Assembly: GCA_009192285.1 (NCBI GenBank)
Contig: CM018604.1
Location: forward strand, 1,178,001 to 1,242,000
DNA from: Morchella semilibera
Lineage: Eukaryota; Ascomycota; Pezizomycetes; Pezizales; Morchellaceae
Reading direction: 5' to 3'
DNA length: 64,000 nucleotides
Each line of letters starts with the position of its first letter. Positions within the stretch are counted from its first letter, which is position 1. A program made the translations under genes and the position numbers. This document shows positions 47,406 through 59,213 of this stretch, in pieces. The notes under the pieces were generated by a model that saw only the letters and a list, made by a program, of their open reading frames with translations, did not search any database and was not told the DNA's origin.

Positions 47406-50400
47406 ATGGTCAACCCCACTTCCCTTTCCGCCTCCCCCGCCCCTTCCACCCTCCAGCACAACACTGGCGTCAATCATACTTCTATCGCGGACGAAGGCTG
47501 TAATGATGATCCCCCGCCTATACTTTCGCCTCCTGTCGGTAACTCGGCAGGAGGCGTCCCTTCAAACCCACCAGACGACCGTTCTGGCTCAAGCTCAGCA
47601 ACTGCTACGAATACCTCAAACTTGACTCCCGGAGGTAACAATGGCAACAACAATACTGCCACCGCTGTCAATGGTGGTCACCCGGGAAGCAGCAGGGTTT
47701 ACGATTATGGCTTCTCGGGCAAACCCTTGCCTGCGACCGCCGCGTCTAGTCCTATCTACGAGACCACACCGAGTGGGCAGAGCTCCACCACAGCTGTAAA
47801 TACAATTACAGCCAACTCTACAGTCGGTTCGTTCGATGGAGCGGCCCCTCACGCAGCCAGCGTCGAAGCGGTTGCTTCACTTCTCAAGGTCGATCTAAAA
47901 AATGGGTTGACGAGCCAGGATGCAAAAGCAAGGTTGGAAAAAGATGGAATGAACAAGCTTACCAGTGATAAGGGAGTCACTTGGTATAGCGTATTACTCA
48001 GACAGGTCTCAAACAGTTTGACATTGGTATGTAAAACCATGCATTTTCTTTACTAAACGCCTCCCCTTTACATTATCTATACTTGAGCTCCCGGTGCATC
48101 TTGGCATTTTATTGCGTCATCGATTCATTTCGATTGCACAATCGGAGAAGAAACTAATCCGATCCCCAAACTTATCCTACACACATGTGCCCTTAAAACC
48201 AAGCGGTTTTTCAGTATTGTGAAGCGGATATACGAGAGAGAAAAACTCCTCGTCCCCCTGCAAGGTGGAAGAAGCAAATCAATTCCTGTATCACCTCATG
48301 TTTAAGCCGCGGAGGTCTACCCCCGAGTTGGCAGATTTTTGTCTAGCGTTTTGATTTGCTCTTGGGCGTGGGAATTGAGAACATCAGCGGCGCAAGGGCT
48401 CTTGTTTTTGCGCCGGGCAATGTATCGTTTATCGTCGTTTTTTCTTTTCTTTTTTTGTTAGGGAGAGGACCTAAATCCAAACTCATAAATCACTGTTGTC
48501 TTGATGTCACTTCATCTGGAGCGTTTAATCTTCATCAAAAACGTGCAAAGGAAACCTTGCCTACAAGACATGCTAACAGTGCACTGCCATGTAGGTTCTG
48601 TTGATTGCCATGGCTGCATCATACGGAATGTTCGACTTTATCGAGGGTTCAGTTATTACAGCTGTCATCCTCCTGAACATTGTCATTGGTTTCGTTCAGG
48701 ATTGGAAGGCGGAAAAGACTATGCAATCTCTGCAGTCTCTCTCTGCTCCAATCGCATCTGTCATACGGAACAATGGTCGTGTTGAAAAGATTAAAGCCGA
48801 AGAAATTGTTCCGGGTGATATTGTCCGAATTGTTGTTGGCGATGTTGTCCCCGCAGATCTTAGACTGTTCGAGGGCATGAATTTTGAAACGAACGAAGCT
48901 TTGCTTACCGGTGAGAGTTTGCCGATTGCCAAAACACCTCTCTTGACCCTGCCGCATGCAGATTTTCCTTTGGGAGATCGTACCAACATGGCTTATGCCT
49001 CATCCACTGTCTCCAAAGGACGTGCTGTTGGTATTGCAGTTGCTACTGGTATGAACTCGGAAGTTGGAAAAATCGCCGAACTCCTGAGGGGGAAGCATGA
49101 TGAGGACGCCGGAAAGGGCTTTTTTGGAAGAGCTTTTGGAAAGTTCAAACGTGGAGGAAAGAACATCCTTGGTCTTGTTGGGACACCCCTCCAAGTCAAG
49201 TTGAGCAAATTCGCCCTTCTTTTGTTTGGATTTGCCATTTTACTGGCTATCATTGTCTTCTCTGTTGCCAAGGTAAGCCTACGCATCTTTCCTTCTAGCC
49301 CGGGCTTTAAGCTAATATCTATCAGTGGAAAATCTCCGATGAAGTCCTTATCTACGGTATTTGCGTCGCTGTCGCCGTCATCCCTGAATCTCTTATCGCT
49401 GTCTTGACGATCACTATGGCTGTTGGCACAAAGACTATGGCTAAGGGTCATGTCATTGTACGAAAGATGCAGGCTCTCGAGGCAGTCGGCGGTGTAACCA
49501 ACATTTGTTCTGACAAGACTGGTACCCTGACACAAGGAAAGATGATTGCTCGCAAGGCTTACATCCCTGGTCTTGATGGAATGTTGACTATCAATGATGC
49601 ATCGTCTCCATTTGACCCAAATTCTGGAACCTGCACTATCGGTAACACAGTCGTCGATGGGGGTTTTGTCGCCAAAGCGCCTACTTTGGAGAAATTCCTC
49701 GATGCTATTGCCCTTTGCAATCTTTCGGTCGTCAGACAAAATGAGGATACATCAATCTCTTCTGAGAAGCCCGCTGGTACCTGGAGTGCTGATGGTGAAC
49801 CTACTGAAATCTCTCTGCAAGTTCTTGCCATGAGATTCAGCCACGGGAAGCCGGATCTTATTGCAAGCGGCAATTGGGAGCAGCTTGCTGAACATCCCTT
49901 TGATTCTACCATTAAGCGCATGAGTGTCGTTTACAGGAATACCCGCAGCAACACTGTCGAAGCCTTCATGAAGGGAGCTGGCGAAGTTGTTATTCCCACC
50001 TTGAATATTCCTCAATCCGAAAAAGCCGAGATTATGAACTTGGTCGAGCGTCTTGCTGGTGAAGGCCTTCGTGTTCTCTGTACCGCCCACAAGACTCTGC
50101 CTTCTGACGACAAGAGCGAGATTGATAATCGTGCTTCTGTTGAGAGTGGTATGAGCTTTGTCGGACTTGTCGGACTCTACGACCCCCCTCGTTTGGAGAC
50201 TTTCGATGCTGTCCGGAAGTGCAAGATCGCTGGTGTCAAAGTCCACATGTTGACTGGAGACCATATCAGAACAGCCACTGCTATTGCCCACGAGGTTGGA
50301 ATTTTGTCCCCTGCTATCCCAGCTTCACAAGCAAACACTATCGTTATGACCGCTGGGCAATTTGACGCGATGAGCGACGATGAGATTGATAGGCTCGAAG

Positions 50401-51503
50401 CTTTGCCATTGGTTATCGCCCGTTGCTCTCCCGCCACCAAGGTCCGCATGGTTGAGGCGCTTCATAGACGTGGTGCCTTCTGTGTGATGACTGGTGACGG
50501 TGTCAATGATTCCCCAGCCTTGAAGAGAGCAGATGTCGGTATCGCCATGGGTCTCAGCGGCAGTGACGTCGCAAAGGACGCTTCAGATCTTGTCTTGACG
50601 GACGACAACTTTGCCTCCATCGTCCGCGCTGTCGAGGAAGGGAGAAGGTTGTTTGATAACATCCAGAAGTTCATTATGCATCTTCTCATCTCCAACATCT
50701 CCCAAGTTGTCCTCCTTCTCATTGGTCTCGCCTTTGAAGACTCCTCAGGGGTCTCCGTCTTCCCTCTGTCTCCTCTTGAGATTCTCTGGGTCAACATGAT
50801 CACATCCTCGTTCCTTGCCCTCGGCCTAGGTCTCGAGGAGGCCCAGCCTGACATCATGACCCGTCCCCCTCACGATCTACGCACAGGAGTTTTCACATGG
50901 GAAGTCATCATCGACAAGATGATCTACGGAATCTTTATGGGTGTCCTCTGTCTCGTCTCCTTCGTCATCGTCATCTACGGCTACGGAGGCGGCAATCTCG
51001 GCAATGGCTGCAATCACGCCTTCAACGACACCTGTGTCGACGTCTTCCGCGCGCGCGCCACTGTCTTTGCCGTTCTGTCCTTCCTTCTGCTCCTGACGGC
51101 CTGGGAGGTCAAGCACTTCTCGCGCTCGCTCTTCAACCTCGACCCTGCGCGTCACCGTGGGCCCTTCAGCATCATCCATACGCTCTGGTACAACCAGTTC
51201 CTCTTCTGGGCCGTCTTTGCCGGCTTCGTCATCACGTTCCCCGTCATCTACATCCCGACGTTCAATACGGTTGTGTTCAAGCATATGGCCATTACCTGGG
51301 AGTGGGGCGTCGTCGTGGGTTGCTCCGCAACCTATCTGGCGCTCGTTGAGAGCTGGAAGGCGATCAAGAGATGGAAGAAGCTGGGATCGGCGAAGTTTCT
51401 CAATAGGGTGCAGGCCGATCTCGAGGAGGGGCTAGAGGAAGGTGTGGTTAGTGGGCGGAGCAGCAGGAGTGGAACCATTGTAGAGGATCAAGCGAAAATG
51501 TAG
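47406..51503 (+). CDS. ena1: ENA-type Na+ (K+) exporting P-type ATPase (1158 aa)
   Basis: Exports Na+ (or K+) across the plasma membrane at the cost of ATP; type IID P-type ATPase. Exons 47406-48026, 48595-49272 and 49326-51503 (1159 codons), both introns phase 0. Motifs: cation-ATPase N-terminal domain (~155-205), the A-domain loop LLTGESLPI (~313), M4 VIPESL, phosphorylation site CSDKTGTLTQGKM (~495), nucleotide-binding KGAGE, and hinge TGDGVNDSPALKRADVGIAM (~823). Hydrophobic C-terminal helices follow. ENA-typical segments are GHVIVRKMQALEAVGG and, later, EEAQPDIMTRPPHD with FTWEVIIDKM. The first ~150 residues are an unusual Ser/Thr/Asn-rich, disordered extension. Intron 1 is long (568 nt) but ends with TGCTAAC and ATGTAG. 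Likely induced by salt or alkaline pH, as in the family; the sequence does not show this. Confidence 0.93.
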
Positions 51504-53811
51504 AATGGTTGGTGCATGCTAACGAATATTATGATGGATGGGTGGGGTTTTGGGGGCTTCATTGGTTTTGGTTGGGTCGGTGGATAGGGTAGAGAGAGAG
51601 GGGGGTTCAATACTGGTTTAGGGGAATGGTTAAAACATGGGATTTCATGTTACTTTTTTTTCCCTCTTTTTTTTTTCTCTCTTTTTTTTTTCTTTAATTT
51701 TTTCTTCTTTCTCACGTTCATCTTTTTGATATTATTATAAGGGTCTGGACTGTGGGATGCAAGAGTGACTTCCCGGTAAAAAAAAAAAAAGGAAAGGAAA
51801 GGGAGGAGGAAGAGGACGGTTTATGATCTATGTACATGCTGTATTTACTTTATGATTATAATGAATGATCATACCTGATGGCTCAGATAGAATATACCTG
51901 TCGCTATATCCTCATTACTACATCTCTTTCCACCACGGCCAAGCAGCATTGATAACAAACCTTTTTTATGAAGAGAAATTAAAATCCAAGTTTCTACAAC
52001 GTACATGTATGTACCTATGCCGCTCCAAGCCCAAACCCAAGCCCAAACCCTCAAACCTCCGATGAAACACACGCGCAGCCCAAGGCATGTGACAAGGGCC
52101 AACGATCTCGCGGAGCCCGAAAGCTTAAAAGCGCCACAGAGATTTACCTTCCGCGCTGAGTGAGTGAGGGAAGTGCAGACGTGACAGGGGAGATTGTATG
52201 TGCGGTGTATATACGGAAGCCCAGATACTGTCTGTCTGTCTGACGCGCGTACTTGGTTCTTCTTCTCCCCCCTCTCTATCGTCGATCTGGAGTACCTACA
52301 TGTACTTGCCTGTAACGTTTCTCTCTTCCCCATGTACCTACAGGTCTTACACCGGGGTTCCACTACCCGATTAGGCATGTCCGGACCGCTCATTGCGCAA
52401 GACCCCGTTGTGGGAGAGTACCTGAAACTTACAGCGGGTGTGTTTTCCCTTTTTTTTTTTTTTTTTGCTTTGGGGGTGGTGTGTGATTGAGATTGTGTTT
52501 GTATTTGGTGATCAGGCAAGGCTTGTTTGTCGGCCAAGGAGAAGACATGCACCTTGGACCTACATGTGGGTACATACGACCCGAGATACATGTGGAACAA
52601 AAAGGGAACGAAACAGATACTTAAGCTACGTGCGCTGTGTGATGGGGCCGGCGTGGACGTGGAATAGGTTACTTGATGTGTGGTGTACGATGTAAGTATG
52701 TCTTTGAGGAAGTTTGATATCGCCGCAGCACGTGGCCATGCGTACATGTAGTGCGTACTTACGAGCAAGTGTGTAATGAAGTGCAAGTTACACTTACCAC
52801 CAGACAAGCTTTCTCTTCTTTCCCGACATATTCCCGCCCTCCATGGACGGGCAGCTACAGACAGACACTCGAGGACTCATCCACAGTCTAGACTGCTCGG
52901 AAAACAAGTGACCCGGTGGTGGTGGGGTGTACCGTCTCTACGTACAGCATGATTGATAGGGTGGTGCATACATGTAGGTATCCAATCCATCATCTCGCAC
53001 AATCAATACTAATCCTCTGCTACAACCTAGGATTATATATTGTATTACTGCATGGGAATATCACACACACATGACGTTACACCTTCCTGTCCTCGGCGCA
53101 GAATCAAGCTTCGACAAGCCCGGACCCGTACATACATACATCTACCTGTTACGTTGTGTACCTACGGACCCGTACATGTATTTTCAAAACCGGTTGACGC
53201 TTTTTTCCCGTGTGCCTACTACATGTAGAACATAAATTACATACATGTATGTAGCTATGTATACTCGTATACCCTATGATGTATGTTTACTCCTGCTGCC
53301 CGTCGTGCATCCGGAAGCAAGGACAGCTTCCCCGCACGCTTAACTCTGCCCCTGTTTGGTACGCAATTAGTAGTGTGTAGTCGGCTAAATGTCTTGGAAG
53401 TACCCGCATCGTGCAGTTATACGGATTCTTTATATGGAGTTGAAGAGTACCACTTGCATATATATATGCCATTGTAGTAATGGGTATTGGGCATGATGTA
53501 TGTACCTGCTCTGTGCTCCCCCCGCAATTAATTTAATTGCGCAAAGAAGCTTTGCGGCCCCATATAAATCACAGTACTATAGCTGCAGACAACAGAATTA
53601 AATTATATTAGGCACTGGACTGGGCACTTCCGATCCGAATTGATATCCGGATATATACCAACTGTCGCGGCAGAACAGCTGGGTTTGGAGTAGAAATGAA
53701 GCTAAAATCCTGAAAACCCATATATATATATATATATACCGCCCCCTCCCCCCGTTTTCCTGGCCTTCACCCATCTGTCTGTGGCCGTGGTACGTATACA
53801 TACTCAACGCC
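51504..53811. other. Intergenic region
   Basis: The ATPase 3' flank has poly-T and TCTTT runs (51654-51715), then poly-A at 51779-51791 and poly-T at 52450-52467. A long minus-strand open frame at 51869-52807 was rejected as non-coding (see rejected items). TACATGTA motifs are frequent (52005, 52300, 53160-53260). Confidence 0.55.
53720..53738 (+). promoter_or_regulatory. (TA)n core promoter of the MFS gene
   Basis: Nine alternating TA units about 75 bp upstream of the ATG at 53812, followed by a C-rich stretch. Confidence 0.5.
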
Positions 53812-56313
53812 ATGGCGACCCTCCCCCCCCTCGACGAGGACGACAAAGCCTCCATCTCCGAAGCCAACAACACCACCACCGCCCAGCATCTCCCGCCCAT
53901 CAGCATCCGCAACCTCTCCCCCGCCGAGAGTCTCGCCCTCGAGAAGAGGCTGCGGAGGAAGATTGATCTGCGACTGATGCCGATGCTGATCCTGATGTAT
54001 ATCCTCAACTACCTGGACCGCAACAACATTGCGGCAGCAAGATTGGCCGGGCTGGAGGGTGAGCTGCGGTTGACGAGTACGCAGTATCAGGTGTGTTATC
54101 CCTCCCTCCATCTTTTTCTTCCTTGTGCATGGTGGTAGTTGGGATGTTCTAACGGAGGCCCGCGGCGTGTGTGCTTTTGCTCAGACTTGCGTGAGTATTC
54201 TATTTGTGGGGTATATCTTGATGCAAGGTACTTGGCTCTACACCTGGAGGCTTTTCATTGTGCGAATTCTAACTGGACTTGTGAATAGTGCCTTCAAATA
54301 TGTATCTTGACAAGATCGGGCGGCCATCGATATATCTGCCATGTTGCATGGTGGTCTGGGGTGTCATCTCCGGGGCCACAGGCGGAGTACAGAATTTTGC
54401 GGGGTTGGTTGTTTGCAGGTAATCTACTATTAACTAAGCTCCAATCAAGCATAGATATATTGATTATGGTGGTCAATAGATTCGTGTTGGGATTTGTCGA
54501 AGCTGCGTACTTTGTATGTAGACCCTTGGTGTTGAATACCCTGAATGACCAGTATGATATATACTAATCTACCTTGTAGCCTGGGTGCTTATTTTACCTG
54601 TCGTCCTGGTATAACTCCCCCGAAAGCTACATTACGCCCCCGGAATTACACCAGCTGAAGGCTCAACCCCATGTGGAAACAGGTACACTCGCAAAGAACT
54701 CGGCTTCCGCACCGCACTCCTCTACTCCGGCTCCCTGATATCAGGCGCCTTCTCCGGCCTCCTCACCGCCGGAATAACCGACGGCATGGACGGCGTCCAC
54801 GGCATCCTCGCCTGGCGATGGCTGTTTATTCTCGAGGGTGCAGTCACAGCAAGTGCCCCCCACCCCCTCTCTCTGCCTTCAGTCTTTCTGCCAAACTAAC
54901 CAAGGTATAATAGGTGGTTGTTGCGGCCGCTGCGTTCTTTATAATTCCTGATTTCCCAAGCACGACGAGATGGCTGTCCCCGGAAGAGAGGGATATGGCG
55001 ATGTGGAGACTGGAGGCGGATATTGGGGAGAGCGATTGGGTGAGCGGCGAGAAGCAGAGTCTGCTGCATGGGTTGAAGTTGGCTATGGTGTAGGTTTGCG
55101 CTGGTTTGGTCTTGTTTCTGTGCTGGGTTGACTGACTATCTAACTTGACGGATGATCGACTATACCGTAGTGATGTTAAAACGTACCTTCTGGTACGTCA
55201 GGGTCTTCCACCGGTATATATCATAAGGGAAGTATCTTTCTAACAAAGACCTCCAATAGATGCTCTGCATATTCTCCATGGTAGCCGCCGCTTCAGTCAC
55301 GAACTTCTTCCCCACGTAAACAACCCCCCTCCCCTCCCACTTTTCCTCAGCCCCAGCTCACTGAAATGTACTGAAAATTTATCTCTGAATTAGCGTCGTA
55401 TCAACACTTGGATATAACCGCACGATCTCGCTTCTCCTCACCGCGCCGCCATATGTGAGCAAAATAACACCCTCCCAAGTTATTTAATCATGGATTCTCA
55501 CTCGACAGGTATTATGCATGTTTACGGCCTTTGCGAACGCCCTGCACGCGGATAAGACCGGGGAGAGGTATTGGCACATAACAGTGCCACTCTGGGTAGG
55601 TGGCTAGCGCTGCTATCATCTGAAACCTCTGCAGGAAAATTATGCTCATGGTCGAACGATAAAAGATTGCCTTGGTTGCCTTTATCATCGCAGCTAGCAC
55701 TACAACACTGGGCCCACGGTATCGTAAGTCACTAATTCTCACGAATAGGTAATTACAAGGATCAAAGATATTTGTACTAACACTCTCTGCAAAAGTCTCC
55801 ATGATGCTTATGGTTCCTGGAATCTATACGGTATTCCCTCCAAATCCCCCCCCCCCTTCCTCGTCCCTCTCTCAAAGAACTATCTCAGGCTGACCCGGTA
55901 TAATCTATAGTCATATGTAGTCAGCCTCGCCTGGATTTCCAACATTCTCCCCCGCCCCCCCGCCAAACGCGCCGCCTCAATAGCCGCAATCAACGCCGTT
56001 GCCAACTCGAGCCAGATCTGGTCCGCGTACCTGTACCCAAGTGTGTCCTCCCACCCCATTTCCTCCCCAGCAAGACTAACGAGCCGGGTCGACAGAGTCC
56101 GCCGGGCCTAGGTACATTGTTGCCATGAGCGTCAACACCGCAATGACCTTCATCAGCATACTGACGGCCACGATCCTGAGGGTGCATCTGGCGCGACTGA
56201 ACAAACGGCTCGACCAGGGCCTGCCAGTGCCGGATGTCGTGCCGGATTCTGAGCAGCCGGAGGCGGCGGATGAGGATGGGGTGAGGAGGAAGGGGTTCAG
56301 ATTTCTAACCTGA
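53812..56313 (+). CDS. MFS transporter, Dal5/anion:cation symporter type (507 aa)
   Basis: Plasma-membrane permease of the fungal allantoate/nicotinate-type family (proton symport of organic anions). Fifteen exons: 53812-54090, 54185-54227, 54289-54418, 54480-54513, 54580-54608, 54683-54848, 54914-55089, 55171-55192, 55260-55315, 55394-55454, 55509-55595, 55666-55723, 55796-55830, 55911-56040, 56096-56313; 508 codons. Family motifs are NYLDRNNIAAARLAGL in TM1, YLDKIGRP after TM2, FVLGFVEAAYFPG, YLSSWYTRKELGFRTALLYS, then FILEGAVTVVVA, IPDFPSTTRWLSPEER and the late helices with LGYNRTISLLLTAPPY and AWISNILP. Length and 12-TM layout are normal. Exon 8 is only 22 nt, and intron 6 is of the rare GC-AG type. 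Substrate cannot be told from sequence; a carboxylate, amide or vitamin is typical. Confidence 0.9.
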
Positions 56314-57018
56314 GTGAGGGTGTGGTGGTGGACTTGTTTGGGGGGGGGGGGGGGGGGTAGAGAGGGAAGCCTCGTTGGTTAATATAAAATACTTTACTAT
56401 ATGTAACATATGGCAATGTGACTGTTTCCCAGCACGCATACCGGACAAGGGTTCCGGTGTGGGCAATAATAATCACATATCCTCCCTCCTAGCTATGTCG
56501 TCGTCGTCGGAGGCAATATTCCAACGGGACCTTTTTTTTTTTTGAACGGTTAATGGGTCAAGATGGGAAAGAGCTCATTATCAAAAAAGCCAGTTATGTA
56601 ACTCGACCTGATCCGTGACCCAGAAATACCTACAGAAACTCAGTATACTAAACATAACTCCTGGCATGCAATAAAATTGAATTAACAGCAACAATCACAA
56701 CTTCTAGGAACCATCTAGTTAATCATGACTTGATGCGTGGCGTGCATTAGGAAAATATTAATCCAAACCCCAATAATAATAATAATAAAAAAGAAAAATA
56801 GATAATTCCAAGAAACATTAAATCATCATTAAAAACATAACAAAAAACAAAAAAATCATTACCAACGATTATATCGGAGTGAATCGATATAGCAAGCGGA
56901 TCCATATCTCGTCAAGCATCAAACTCGTACTCTCACATTACATTCCAGATTACTAAATTCCCACCATCGGCCCCCCCCCCCACCCAATAAAAAAAATGGG
57001 ATAATCCTGCTAGGTAAG
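56314..57018. other. Intergenic region between convergent genes
   Basis: The shared 3' region of the MFS gene and the minus-strand gene. It has an 18-nt poly-G (56340-56357), an 11-nt poly-C (56971-56981), poly-T at about 56531-56542 and AT-rich DNA. No gene. Confidence 0.6.
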
Positions 57019-59213
57019 TCATCTAGCGAATATATCGTACCTTAATTGAACCTGCATCTCCACTAAGGGCATTCTTGCCAGCCCAACGCTAGCGGAGATT
57101 TCACCCTCCGCATGTCTACGTTCCTCCTCGTTGGCCATAAAATCATGAATAACCCCAAATGATCGAGGCTCTACATGAGCATGTTCCTCATGGCTTTCTG
57201 CAGTAGAAGCAGCAACGGATTGTGGTGGAGAGGTAGGTGTAACCGAAGTGGGTAATGGTAGACCCGGTACTGGCGGTGAGGGTGGAGAGATAGAAGTGAC
57301 CGAGGGAGGTGGTGGTAGTCGGGGTGTGGTAACACTTTTTCCGTGATGCTCTTAAAGGCTTTTATACACCGTTTATTGACCTTTTTGTACCTTGGTAGTA
57401 AGCTCTTTGGCGCGATAGCCCTGCCTATCAAGAGCTTCCTTTTGTTGACCTTGCCATCCAGCTCTTCCTTCGAAGTAGACATCATTTCTGCCTTAGCTTG
57501 GCGAATCGATGTTTTACCTGGACGAGGGGCCGTGATTTTACTAGCCCTTCGTGCTGGCGGGTTGGCTGGGAGTTCAGATGAATGATATAAAGGAGAATAG
57601 GTTTTATCGAATTCCCCATCTTGGGAACCGTCCTCTGGTTCCTCCTCCACTGGCGCTGGAAGGGGCTGCAGAGAAAGTAAGGATAGTCTTGGTGACATAA
57701 CCTGCGGTACAAATGGCTGGTGATGGCGTGCGTCCATGTCCGGGTAGAAAGTAGGTATTGAGGATTCAAAACTTCCAACAGACCTCAGATGATGCAGTTG
57801 TTCGACGCTTCTTGTGAGAGGAAGATTTTGTCTTAATCTCTCCCAGTTTGCCAGAGCTCGAAGGGTATTTTTGGCCCACTGAACATCATGGTCCTCCCGG
57901 TGATGGGGCGAATTCTTTTTCTGCGCGTTATTCCAGATTTGCCGTGCTCGTCGAACATCTTCCTCAGTGGGTAGCCCCTCGAAGTCGGAGGTCAAACTAC
58001 TCCTCCTCTTAGCATTGTTCTTCTCAGTTTCATGCTGCTGCTCTTGCTCATCCTGCCTCTCCTAATCCATTGTTCAAAGTCAGAAAAATCTGTAAGATAC
58101 CTCTACACATTTCCTTGGCAGTGGAAATGATCAATATACATACAATCTTTTGGATGTAGCTCCGAGAAACGGCAGCCCGATGTAGATATGTTAGGTCACG
58201 CCTCCCAGGGCGCTTATCCGAGGCAATGCTGCGAATGCTTTTGTCTGAGCTAGGGGCCAGGGTTGGCCCTGGGTGCCTTTCAATCTCTAATTCAAGTTCT
58301 AGAGATGAATGCCGATGGGTCGAGTAATCGCTTCGTCTTCTTTGATCGAAATTTCCAATCGTAAGATCAGTAGAGCTTACACTTCCCCTATTATCCAATA
58401 CGGGGGAGGTGCGATGTCCCTCGACCTTTTCCCAATCAGCCAAGGCTATGCGTTGATTCTCCTTCATGCTTTTTTCTTCAATAGAACCGGTATCGCTTAG
58501 AGAAATTGGGCGTTGGGCGAATGCTAATGACGTGCCCGACACTCCAGCTCCAATCCCGCATAAGTCCAGTCTATAATCTGTATGTGATAGTGAGGGTCTT
58601 CGGACCGGCCCATAGGAGCTTCTAGTACTCCTGCTGCTGCACTGTCCGGCATTCGAGCATTGGTCCTCGAAGTATTCGTTTGAGCCGTCGTTAGATGATG
58701 TAGAGTTCCGATCGCCGTAGGATTCTCGAGGGCTTTTACTCAACGACGATTGTGATTTTGATCGTGATTGTGATAGTGTCCTACCAACCTGATTGATTGA
58801 AGTTGTATAGGATATCGGACGTTCATCAGGCCCCTCGTAATCACAAGGATACCTGTTACCGCCGATTCCAGAACCCATGATCCGCTGCCCCCAATAAAAT
58901 CAATACACAGCCCTCTGAAAACGTAAGTGGGAGGGCAAGAATATACCGTCCCAAAGGTAGGCGACTCGGGTGACTCTGGCCCAGTCTGCCCAAGCGCAGC
59001 CCTAATTGATGGGTTGGAGGTAGAGCAAGCCACCTCTTGACATCCAGCACACTTTATTTCCTGCATAACAAGTAGTTTCACCACCACCCGTATTTTTACA
59101 TGAACCGTATTAACATTGCATGACTGACAAATTATCGACCCTTTGTTGTAAGCTTTGACCCCACGGCGCACACCGCCCACGGATTTCTGAACGAATAGAA
59201 CAAGTCTAGACAT
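57019..59213 (-). CDS. Ser/Pro-rich hypothetical protein, four exons (664 aa)
   Basis: Minus-strand exons 58947-59213, 58144-58884, 57391-58061 and 57019-57334 (665 codons with stop). Introns 1 and 2 are phase 0 with clear signals. Intron 3 (57335-57390, GTACAA...AAAAG, 56 nt, weak branch) is proposed because the frame changes there; the alternative is a one-base indel in the A5 run. The N-terminal ~75 residues carry CQSC and CAGC pairs, which could bind zinc. The middle (~90-340) is Ser/Arg-rich and disordered. At about 365-420 lies a helical stretch (LPTEEDVRRARQIWNNAQKK and ALANWERLRQNLP). A Pro-rich low-complexity region and an acidic helical end (FMANEEERRHAEGEI) follow. I recognise no family. 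It may be a regulatory scaffold, but this is only inference from composition. Confidence 0.68.

Noticed and set aside
51869-52807. 312-codon minus-strand open frame
   Set aside because: Its Lys run is only the complement of a poly-T tract. Composition follows the surrounding intergenic DNA (TACATGTA motifs), and no domain, signal peptide or splice continuation is seen.
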